From Symbiodinium sp. CCMP2592 (taxonomy: Eukaryota; Sar; Dinophyceae; Suessiales; Symbiodiniaceae), in contig CAJNDT010000994.1 in the NCBI GenBank assembly GCA_905221615.1, positions 39,347-103,346 on the forward strand: a DNA stretch of 64,000 nucleotides, read 5' to 3'. Shown here piece after piece: positions 36,054 to 46,970 of this stretch. The translations under genes were made by a program, and so were the position numbers. The notes under the pieces are model-generated. The model had not been told where the DNA came from, made no database searches, and saw only the letters and a list, made by a program, of their open reading frames with translations. Positions within the stretch are counted from its first letter, which is position 1. Each line of letters starts with the position of its first letter.

Positions 36054-39000
36054 TTAGAGGCTGCGCCTTGTATGAACGGCCTTTAGCGGCGCAGCCGAGG
36101 TGCGCCAGCGCAGCAATTGGTTATGAAACTTAGGACTTGGGCTTATGCAAATGAGCTTACTTAAATTCCTTGGGCTTTGTATGTCAATGTACTTAAACCC
36201 CACTTTGGGCTATACTTGTGATTTTACTCAAACCCCGCTTGCGGTTATATAGGTCCATTCAATTACATTTTGCCTGAGGCTATATATGTCAATCTATATA
36301 AATTTCGCTCAGAGCCATGTATGTCTGGGCCTATATATGCCAGTCTATTTCAATCCGGTTTGGGGCTGTGCATGTCTTAAACCTCGTCTGGGCCTGTGTG
36401 TAAGAATTCACTATAACGGTGATTGCGCCTATGTATGTGACTTTACTTAAACCCGTCTGGCCCTATGCATGTCAATTTACTTAAACTCCGTTTGGGGCGA
36501 AATATATCGATTTAGTTAAACCCCGCTTGGGGCTATGTATGTCAATTTACTCAAACGCCTGGCTTCACATGTCAATTTACTTAAACACGGTCTCTTGCTT
36601 CGCCGCTTCATATGTCAGTCTACTTAAAGCCCGTTATGGCTACCTATAATAATGTACTTAAACCCCGTCTTTGACTTCATATGTAAATATACTTGAACCC
36701 CGTCTCTGGCTCCTTATATCAATTTACTAATTCCAGTCTTTTACTACATATGTCAATTCACGCAACCACCATCTTTACCTCCGGAGAGGTGTGAATACAT
36801 TGAAGTGAAAAGCACCCGGAAAGATTTAAGTAAAGTGAAGGTTGAAGAGCCCGCGGGAAGGTTTCAAGTGAAAGGAAATACAAGCCCCGCAGAGGTTTAA
36901 GTTAATTGAATTGAAGAGCTTTCCGATATTTCAACTGTCTTAAACCTCTGCGTGCAATGACTGCCCGATTTCGTGCGACTGGCTCCAGACCCACTCGCCC
37001 CGTGTCTTCAATGGCCGCATATTATAGGTATAGGAGAAAGTTTACACTTTATTCTAGGTTTCATGTACGTACATATATCGATAAATTTATAGATGCACAA
37101 TATGTGAAAAGATTTCGATTTAGCTACAATGAACTAGCTGGAAAATGCAGAGATATACTGATACAGACACGAATCTAAATCATACATGTGTATAGCTGTA
37201 TATATGTATTGAAACGAAAATATATTCAGATATGTTCATATATATATATATTCTTATGTGACATATATACATATATGTATATGCAGAAAAATAAAAAATA
37301 TCTTTAAATATAGAGATCTACACAGCATAGATCTAGGTATAAAAACAGAAATGTGTGTATATGTAGTATGTATGTATATATGGCAGAGATATTTGCTATA
37401 TATATATATATATAATTACAAACAAAGACTTAAATATAAATCAAGATATAGATACAGATGAAGATATATACATATATACAGATTCAGATATAGATATGGA
37501 CATAGATATAAACATACATACGTGCATGAATTGTTAGAAATATCTGCAAATAAATTCGAATAGCATATATAGTACATGGGTATCTGTGTATATATACTGA
37601 ACCAGATTCACATGTATAGTATAGAAATCATTACTATCAACATGTGTTTGTCGGTATGTACATATATACATATATGTAGCAATATAGATATAGCTATGGA
37701 TATGGGGATAGATATAGGTATAAATATAGGTTTAAATATACGTATAGGTATACGTATAGATGTAGGTTCAAATATAGGTATAGATATAGGTATAGGTATA
37801 GATATACGTATAGATATAGGTATAGGTATATATATGTATATATATAGGAATAGATATAGATATTGACATTAGTATTGACACACACAGAGATATAGATGCA
37901 GATACTAGTATAGATATAGATGCAAATAGAATATAGATATAGTTCAGATATAGATGCGGATAAAGATATAAGTATAGACAAAGGTATAGATATAGGTAAG
38001 ACAGGCACAGATATAGATATAGACTTAGACATAGACCTGCATGCAGCTATAGATCTAAGTGAAGATGAAGACATACAGGCATGAACTAATTCAAATCGAT
38101 AAAACCATGAAGATATAGATATGGGAGCAGATATTGAAACAGACATAGATGTAGATATAGTCATGCAATTATGTAAAGTTAACTACGAAGTTCACCGCAT
38201 TTGAGGAACTGCATGCACGCATAAGCAGAGAGAACGAGGTACCGATGCTCAGACATGCGAATATAGGGCAAACAGATGATAAATGCCTAGATATGGCCTC
38301 AATTGACTTCAACGTGGCCCCCCAAAGCTGATTACTTTAATTTACTAAAACCCGGTTCCTGTTATGATCTCGAGAAGAACTGGTGCGGATTTAAGCTTGC
38401 TTTAGCTTTCGATCCGCGTTGTCCCAACACTACATCTTCAATATGACTCGTCATTTGCAAAGTATATGAGAGGTGAAGAAAATGTATCAAATATACAATT
38501 ACATATACATATATATATATATAGAGAGAGACATGTAAAAGGAACGATAGGCAGATACCTAGGGTTTTATACAGACATACGGGCTTATCTATATACATAC
38601 ATATATATATATATATATTTATTCGCATACATATATATATATATACATATATACATATATATATATCCATGAAAAGTTCACATATGAATCTATAGCCAGA
38701 GAGAACATACACAGATACAAAAAACAAAGACATGTAGATATATACATAGATATACAGATATACAGATATTCATGTTTATATATATATATATGTAGGCAGC
38801 TGTTTGTATACAGAGACAAATAGAAACATATTTATGGGTCTAGATACATCCACAAATCTGAGCATTGGTACAACTACATATACATACAGTTACGTGTACA
38901 TATACTAATCTAGATAATTTATCTATGATTTTGGCTTATATTCATACATATGTATATACAGCATGCACATATACATATAGACAGAAGTAGAGATACAAAT

Positions 39001-40589
39001 ATTAATGTTATCAAAATATCCTACATAAAATTATAAACTTCATCGCATAGGGTGCATGTTTGAAAGTTATTACATGTGTACTTAAACTTTCAAACCTGTG
39101 TAGTCTTGCACCATTCCGCCTCGGCCGGTGGCTTCCGCCCCCGGCCTCGGCAGAAACTAAACTCTCTGTCGTAGCATCCTTATCATTTTATTGAACAGAT
39201 CATTGGAATGATATCAATTATTCTATGTTTGGAATATACTCGAACTTTTAAACCTATGTAGTCTTGCAAGTAGCCCCGTGTGGACGACAGCTACTCTAAA
39301 ATTCGTACTTCTACTACCGAAACACAAACGAAAAGAAAAACTATTAACCAACTATTTGATAAGAAACTTTGTCTTGTAAACAAAGAAAAGTCCCTACTAC
39401 TTTTTTTACCATTCCTCAACTTGGGTTTTAGGTTTTGTAAGCGTTTGTCTCACTCACTCACTTTCATTCAACCATTCTTCTTCACTCCTTCTCACTAGCT
39501 GATTCTCATTCTCTCATGTTCACTCGCTCTTTCTCATCACGCGCTCGCGAACACTCACGCCCCCGCCAAAACAAAATCGATTTTTAAATCTTCATTTCTG
39601 TGTTTTCACGTGTCGCCGAAACAAATTTGGTTCGGCAACTGTCGTTTTTGGGATTCTAAACCCCGTCCGTCCGTCTGTCCTTCCGTCCTTCCGTCCGTCC
39701 CGTCCGTCCGTACGTCCGTCCCCGTCCATCCGTCCGTGCGTCCGTCCCCGTCCATCCGCCCCCGCCCGTGAATCCTTCCCCGTCCGTCTGTCCGTCCGTC
39801 CCCGTCCCTTTTGTCCGTCCGTCCCCTTCCGTCCGTCCGTCCGTCCCCTTCCGTCCCCCTCCCCGTCCCCTCCGTTCGCTCCCTTCCCTCCGTTCCGTTC
39901 CGTCCTTGTCCGTCCGCCCGTCCTCGTCCGTCCTCGTCCGTCCCGTCCGCGTCCTCCGTCTGTCCCTGTCCGTCCGTCCGTCCATCCGTCCGTCCGTCCG
40001 TCCGTGGTCCGTCCGTCCGTCCGTCCGTCCGCCCATGTCCGTCCGTCCCTGTCCGTCCGCCCGTGTCCGTCCGTCCGCGTCCGTCTGTCCGTGTGTGTCC
40101 GTCCGTCCGTACGTCCGTCCCTTCCGGCCGTTCCTGTGATTGTCCGTTCATCCATCCGTCTGTCCACGCGTTCAATCAAGCGTTTGGCGGCTTTCAATTT
40201 GGCGTTTGCGGTCTCGACTTTGGGCTTTTGGTGATTTGGGTATCGCGTTTGCCTTGTAATTGAACGAAATCACAAAAACAAATCTGTTTCTGGAATTGTC
40301 GTTTTTGTTTTCTTATCGCGGGCCGTCCGTCCGTCCGTCCGTCTCCGTCCGCGCGTCCACATCCATCCGTCCGGCCACTCCGTGTCGTTCGGGTCCGTCG
40401 AGTCCGTCCCGTCCCGCGCTGTCCCGACACCCGTCCGTCGGTGCGTCCGCATGTGCGTCCATCCGTTCGTCTGTCCGTCCATCCGAGCGGAAGCCGGCAA
40501 GATTTGCGTCAACGAACGCATTAGAGGAATGGGCCGGAGCCCCTTGTTTTTCCCATGAGGGTTGGCCAGGGCGCCAGCTGCGCTGGCGG
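36054..40589 (+). repeat. Subtelomeric unit, copy 2 (full, 4.5 kb)
   Basis: Order of parts: hairpin right-flank word; TTTACTTAAAC degenerate repeats (36150-36780); GATA-type simple repeats (37200-38170); a TATATA-rich stretch (38500-38800); the 40 bp GC-rich element (39114-39152); TCCG tetranucleotide tracts (39663-40130 and 40320-40480); and a conserved end CGCCAGCTGCGCTGGCG. Copy 3 lies 5,695 bases downstream and is highly similar. No gene is supported. Confidence 0.9.
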
Positions 40590-40758
40590 ACCCTAAACCC
40601 TAAACCCTAAACCCTAAACCCTAAACCCTAAACCCTAAACCCTAAACCCTAAACCCTAAACCCTAAACCCTAAACCCTAAACCTAAACCCTAAACCCTAA
40701 ACCCTAAACCCTAAACCCTAAACCCTAAACCCTAAACCCTAAACCCTAAACCCCTAAA
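40590..40758 (+). repeat. Interstitial telomeric block 6 (~24 units)
   Basis: A CCCTAAA array with one shortened unit near 40681 and a final CCCCTAAA. Its left flank is the CGCCAGC-tgc-GCTGGCG hairpin. Confidence 0.97.
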
Positions 40759-40779
40759 TCCTCTCTTTCATATGTATAT

Positions 40780-41555
40780 TTAAACCCTGTAAAGGATTTT
40801 GGCCTTTTCGGGCCCAACCCTGTAGCCGATTTTGGCCTTTTCGAGCAACCCTGTCGGGGATTTTGGCCTTTTCCGACCAACCCTGTCGGGGATTTTGGCC
40901 TTTTCTGACCAATCCTGTAGCCGATTTTGGCCTTTTCCGACCAACCCTGTAGGCGATTTTGGCCTTTTCGACCAACCCTGTAGGGGATTTTGGCCTTTTC
41001 CGACCAACCCTGTAGGGGATTTTGGCCTTTTCCGACCAACCCTGTCGAGGATTTTGGCCTTTTCGACCAACCCTGTAGGCGATTTTGGCCTTTTCGACCA
41101 ACCCTGTAGGGGATTTTGGCCTTTTCGACCAACCCTGTAGGGGATTTTGGCCTTTTCCGACCAACCCTGTCGAGGATTTTGGCCTTTTCGACCAACCCTG
41201 TAGGAGATTTTGGCCTTTTCGACCAACCCTGTAGGGGATTTTGGCCTTTTCGACCAACCCTGTAGGGGATTTTGGCCTTTTCCGACCAACCCTGTCGAGG
41301 ATTTTGGCCTTTTCGACCAACCCTGTAGGCGATTTTGGCCTTTTCGACCAACCCTGTAGGGGATTTTGGCCTTTTCGACCAACCCTGTAGGGGATTTTGG
41401 CCTGTTCCGACCAACCCTGTCGAGGATTTTGGCCTTTTCGACCAACCCTGTAGGCGATTTTGGCCTTTTCGACCAACCCTGTAGGGGATTTTGGCCTTTT
41501 CGACCAACCCTTTCGGGGATTTTCGACCAACCCTGTAGGCGATTTTGGCCTTTTC
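40780..41555 (+). repeat. 31-32 bp tandem array
   Basis: About 24 units of the type TGTAGGGGATTTTGGCC plus TTTTCGACCAACCC, with alternation between TGTAGG and TGTCGAGG and between TTCGACC and TTCCGACC. It is open on both strands with repeated short peptides and is not a gene. Confidence 0.92.
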
Positions 41556-41635
41556 TTTGCTTTACTTAACACCGGAACGAACAACGGTGATGAGGAGTAC
41601 AAGCTGTGAAAAAAAAATACTCTGTATTTTCTTAA

Positions 41636-41715
41636 TGTTAGGGGATTCTTTGGGCGGGTGGGTTTTTGTCTAAGAATGTAAGCTTGACTAGAAACTGCTC
41701 GACCCAGAGCTGCTG
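41636..41715 (+). repeat. Left flank of telomeric block 7, shared with the cassettes
   Basis: The words GGGCGGGTGGGTTTTTGTC, AAGCTTGACTAGAAA and GCTGAACCCTAAA match the left flank of telomeric blocks 1 and 2 (11733-11797 and 29253-29317) in diverged form. This links the cassette ends to this subtelomeric locus. Confidence 0.75.
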
Positions 41716-41745
41716 AACCCTAAACCCTAAACCCTAAACCCTAAA
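41716..41745 (+). repeat. Interstitial telomeric block 7 (~4 units)
   Basis: A short CCCTAAA block. Its right flank AATTTTAGAGGCTGCGCC...GGCGCAGCC...CGCCAGCGCAG is the same as that of block 5. Confidence 0.95.
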
Positions 41746-44328
41746 TTTTAGAGGCTGCGCCTTGTATGAACGGCCTTTAGCGGCGCAGCCGAGGTGCGCC
41801 AGCGCAGCAATTGGTTATGAAACTTAGGACTTGGGCTTATGCAAATGAGCTTACTTAAATTCCTTGGGATTTGTATGTCAATGTACTTAAACCCCACTTT
41901 GGGCTATACTTGTGATTTTACTCAAACCCCGCTTGCGGTTATATAGGTCCATTCAATTACATTTTGCCTGAGGCTATATATGTCAATCTATATAAATTTC
42001 GCTCAGAGCCATGTATGTCTGGGCCTATATATGCCAGTCTATTTCAATCCGGTTTGGGGCTGTGCATGTCTTAAACCTCGTCTGGGCCTGTGTGTAAGAA
42101 TTCACTATAACGGTGATTGCGCCTATGTATGTGACTTTACTTAAACCCGTCTGGCCTTATGCATGTCAATTTACTTAAACTCCGTTTGGTGCGAAATATA
42201 TCGATTTAGTTAACCCCGCTTGGGGCTATGTATGTCAATTTACTCAAACGCCTGGCTTCACATGTCAATTTACTTAAACACGGTCTCTTGCTTCGCCGCT
42301 TCATATGTCAGTCTACTTAAAGCCCGCTATGGCTACCTATAATAATGTACTTAGACCCCGTCTTTGACTTCATATGTAAATATACTTGAACCCCGTCTCT
42401 GGCTCCTTATATCAATTTACTAATTCCAGTCTTTTACTACATATGTCAATTCACACAAGCACCATCTTTACCTCCGGAGAGGTGTGAATACATTGAAGTG
42501 AAAAGCACCCGGAAAGATTTAAGTAAAGTGAAGGTTGAAGAGCCCGCGGGAAGGTTTCAAGTGAAAGGAAATACAAGCCCCGCAGAGGTTTAAGTTAATT
42601 GAATTGAAGAGCTTTCCGATATTTCAACTGTCTTAAACCTCTGCGTGCAATGACTGCCCGGTTTCGTGCGACTGGCTCCAGACCCACTCGCCCCGTGTCT
42701 TCAATGGCAACATATTATAGGTATAGGAGAAGATTTACACTTTATTCTAGGTTTCATGTACGTACATATATCGATAAATTTATAGATGCACAATATGTGA
42801 GAAAGATTTCGATTTAGCTGCAATGAACAAGCTGGAAAATGCAGAGATATACTGATACAGACACGAATCTAAATCATACATGTGTATAGCTGTATATATG
42901 TATTGAAACGACAATATATTCAGATATGTTCATATATATATATATTCTTATGTGACATATATACATATATGTATATGCAGAAAAATAAAAAATATCTTTA
43001 AATATAGAGATCTACACAGCATAGATCTAGGTATAAAAAACAGAAATGTGCGTATATGTAGTATGTATGTATATATGGCAGAGATATTTGCTATATATAT
43101 ATATATACAATTACAAACAAAGACTTAACTATAAATCAAGATATAGATACAGATGAAGATATATATATGTACATATACAGATTCAGATATAGATATGGAC
43201 ATAGATATAAACATAGCATACGTGCATGAATTGTTAGAAATATCTGCAAATAAATTCGAATAGCATATATAGTACATGGGTATCTGTGTATATATACTGA
43301 ACCAGATTCACATGTATAGTATAGAAATCATTACTATCAACATGTGTTTGTCGGTATGTACATATATACATATATGTAGCAATATAGATATAGCTATGGA
43401 TATGGGGATAGATATAGGTATAAATATAGGTTTAAATATACGTATAGGTATACGTATAGATGTAGGTTCAAATATAGGTATAGATATAGGTATAGGTATA
43501 GATATACGTATAGATATAGGTATAGGTATATATATGTATATATATAGGAATAGATATAGATATTGACATTAGTATTGACACACACAGAGATATAGATGCA
43601 GATACTAGTATAGATATCGATGCAAATAGAATATAGATATAGTTAAGATATAGATGCGGATAAAGATATAAGTATAGACAAAGGTATAGATATAGGTAAG
43701 ACAGGCACAGATATAGATATAGACTTAGACATAGACCTGCATGCAGATATAGATCTAAGTGAAGATGAAGACATACAGGCATGAACTAATTCAAATCGAT
43801 AAAACCATGAAGATATAGATATGGGAGCAGATATTGAAACAGACATAGATGTAGATATAGTCATGCAATTATGTAAAGTTAACTACGAAGTTCACCGCAT
43901 TTGAGGAACTGCATGCACGCATAAGCAGAGAGAACGAGGTACCGATGCTCAGACATGCGAATATAGGTGCAAACAGATGATAAATGCCTAGATATGGCCG
44001 CAATTGACTTCAACGTGGCCCCCCAAAGCTGATTACTTTAATTTACTAAAACCCGGTTCCTGTTATGATCTCGAGAAGAACTGGTGCGGATTTAAGCTTG
44101 CTTTAGCTTTCGATCCGCGTTGTCCCAACACTACATCTTCAATATGACTCGTCATTTGCAAAGTATATGAGAGGTGAAGAAAATATATCACATTTACATA
44201 TACATATATATATATATAGAGAGAGACATGTAAAAGGAACGATAGGCAGATACCTAGGGTTTTATACAGACATACGGGCTTATCTATATACATACATATA
44301 TATATATATATCGCATACATATATATAT

Positions 44329-44359
<31 letters not shown>

Positions 44360-46282
44360 TCCATGAAAAGTTCACATATGAATCTATAGCCAGAGAGAAC
44401 ATACACAGATACAAAAAACAAAGACATGTAGATATATACATAGATATACAGATATACAGATATTCATGTTTATATATATATATATGTAGGCAGCTGTTTG
44501 TATACAGAGACAAATAGAAACATATTTATGGGTCTAGATACATCCACAAATTTGAGCATTGGTACAACTACATATACATACAGTTACGTGTACATATACT
44601 AATCTAGATAATTTATCTATGATTTTGGCTTATATTCATACATATGTATATACAGCTATGCACATATACATATAGACAGAAGTAGAGATACAAATATTAA
44701 TGTTATCAAAATATCCTACATAAAATTATAAACTTCATCGCATAGGGTGCATGTTTGAAAGTTATTACATGTGTACTTAAACTTTCAAACCTGTGTAGTC
44801 TTGCACCATTCCGCCTCGGCCGGTGGCTTCCGCCCCCGGCCTCGGCAGAAACTAAACTCTCTGTCGTAGCATCCTTATCATTTTATTGAACAGATCATTG
44901 GAATGATATCAATTATTCTATGTTTGGAATATACTCGAACTTTTAAACCTATGTAGTCTTGCAAGTAGCCCCGTGTGGACGACAGCTACTCTAAAATTCG
45001 TACTTCTACTACCGAAACACAAACGAAAAGAAAAACTATTAACCAACTATTTGATAAGAAAATTTGTCTTGTAAACAAAGAAAAGTCCCTACTACTTTTT
45101 TTACCATTCCTCAACTTGGGTTTTAGGTTTTGTAAGCGTTTGTCTCACTCACTCACTTTCATTCAACCATTCTTCTTCACTCCTTCTCACTCGCTGATTC
45201 TCATTCTCTCATGTTCACTCGCTCTTTCTCATCACGCGCTCGCGAACACTCACGCCCCCGCCAAAACAAAATCGATTTTTAAATCTTCATTTCTGTGTTT
45301 TCACGCGTCGCCGAAACAAATTTGGTTCGGCAACTGTCGTTTTTGGGATTCTAAACCCCGTCCGTCCGTCTGTCCTTCCGTCCTTCCGTCCGTCCCGTCC
45401 GTCCGTACGTCCGTCCCCGTCCATCCGTCCGTCCGTGCGTCCGTCCCCGTCCATCCGCCCCCGCCCGTGAATCCTTCCCCGTCCGTCTGTCCGTCCGTCC
45501 CCGTCCCTTTTGTCCGTCCGTCCCCTTCCGTCCGTCCGTCCGTCCCCTTCCGTCCCCCTCCCCGTCCCTTCCGTTCGCTCCCTTCCCTCCGTTCCGTCCT
45601 TGTCCGTCCGCCCGTCCTCGTCCGTCCTCGTCCGTCCGTCCGCGTCCTCCGTCTGTCCCTGTCCGTCCGTCCGTCCATCCGTCCGTCCGTCCGTCCGTCC
45701 GTCCGTCCGTCCGTCCGTCCGTCCGCCCATGTCCGTCCGTCCCTGTCCGTCCGCCCGTGTCCGTCCGTCCGCGTCCGTCTGTCCGTGTGTGTCCGTCCGT
45801 CCGTACGTCCGTCCCTTCCGGCCGTTCCTGTGATTGTCCGTTCATCCATCCGTCTGTCCACGCGTTCAATCAAGCGTTTGGCGGCTTTCAATTTGGTGTT
45901 TGCGGTCTCGACTTTGGGCTTTTGGTGATTTGGGCATCGCGTTTGCCTTGTAATCGAACGAAATCACAAAAACAAATCTGTTTCTGGAATTGTCGTTTTT
46001 GTTTTCTTATCGCGGGCCGTCCGTCCGTCCGTCCGTCTCCGTCCGCGCGTCCACATCCATCCGTCCGGCCACTCCGTGTCGTTCGGGTCCGTCGAGTCCG
46101 TCCCGTCCCGCGCTGTCCCGACACCCGTCCGTCGGTGCGTCCGCAGGTGCGTCCATCCGTTCGTCTGTCCGTCCATCCGAGCGGAAGCCGGCAAGATTTG
46201 CGTCAACGAACGCATTAGAGGAATGGGCCGGAGCCCCTTGTTTTTCCCATGAGGGTTGGCCAGGGCGCCAGCTGCGCTGGCG
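41746..46282 (+). repeat. Subtelomeric unit, copy 3 (full, 4.5 kb)
   Basis: Same order of parts as copy 2, including the 40 bp GC-rich element at 44808-44848, the TCCG tracts (45360-45830 and 46015-46180) and the terminal hairpin CGCCAGCTGCGCTGGCG at 46266-46282. Differences are small indels in the simple repeats and point changes. Confidence 0.9.
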
Positions 46283-46319
46283 AACCCTAAACCCTAAACC
46301 CTAAACCCTAAACCCTAAA
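46283..46319 (+). repeat. Interstitial telomeric block 8 (~5 units)
   Basis: CCCTAAA units with the hairpin left flank and the right flank AATTTTAGACGGCTTGCGCC...GTGCGCCAGCGCAG, so inverted words bracket the block on both sides. Confidence 0.95.
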
Positions 46320-46492
46320 TTTTAGACGGCTTGCGCCGAAGGTGCGCCAGCGCAGCTTCTGGTTTATGTTCAGCAGGTACGCAGGATTTAAGGCAAGCAA
46401 CGGTCGACCATAGGGCAGTTTAAGTAAATTGACAAGTTTTTTCTAAGTGCAACTGAACGGTTTAAGTAAATTGAAATGACCCAAGCAACACA

Positions 46493-46667
46493 CCCAACCC
46501 TAAACCTTTAACCCTAAACCCTAAACCCGAAAACCCTAAATCCTAAACCCGAAAACCCTAAACCCTAACCCTAAACCCGAAAACCCTAAATCCTAAACCC
46601 GAAAACCCTAAACCCTAACCCTAAACCCGAAAACCCTCAAACCCTTAACCCGAAAAGCCTTAGCGTC
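46493..46667 (+). repeat. Degenerate telomere-like array (CCCTAAACCCGAAAA)
   Basis: Mixed CCCTAAA, CCCTAAC and CCCGAAAA words in an irregular array. It looks like decayed or recombined telomeric sequence. Confidence 0.85.
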
Positions 46668-46970
46668 CGCAAGGGTTGGTTTCAGTAAATTGAAAGAGTT
46701 GCCCCCCCACGAGGGTTTAAGTAAGTTGAAAGGTTTAAGTATATTGAGAAGGTTAGCCCCCACGAGGTTTTAAGTAAATAAGATGACTCAAACAACCTGG
46801 TTTCAGTAAATTGAAAGAGTTGCCCCCCCCCCCCCACGAGGGTTTAAGTAAGTTGAAAGGTTTAAGTATATTGAGAAGGTTAACCCCCACGAGGTTTTAA
46901 GTAAATAAGATGACCCAAACAACCTACCCACAACCCTAGCCCCAAACCCCAAAAATACGAGGGCGATCCC
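46668..46970 (+). repeat. Repeated GTTTAAGTAAATTGAAA segments
   Basis: Two ~120 bp copies (about 46676-46795 and 46797-46915) carry TTTCAGTAAATTGAAAGAG, a poly-C run, CACGAGGGTTTAAGTAAG and CACGAGGTTTTAAGTAAAT. No gene. Confidence 0.85.

Noticed and set aside
39592..40263. Thr/Asp/Gly/Arg and Ser/Val/Arg/Pro frames in TCCG repeats
   Set aside because: Tetranucleotide repeats give open frames on both strands. The same applies at 45287-45928 and 32478-33591.
40746..41602. Antisense frames of 220-282 codons
   Set aside because: They are translations of the 31-32 bp tandem array, with no start context and no variation pattern typical of proteins.
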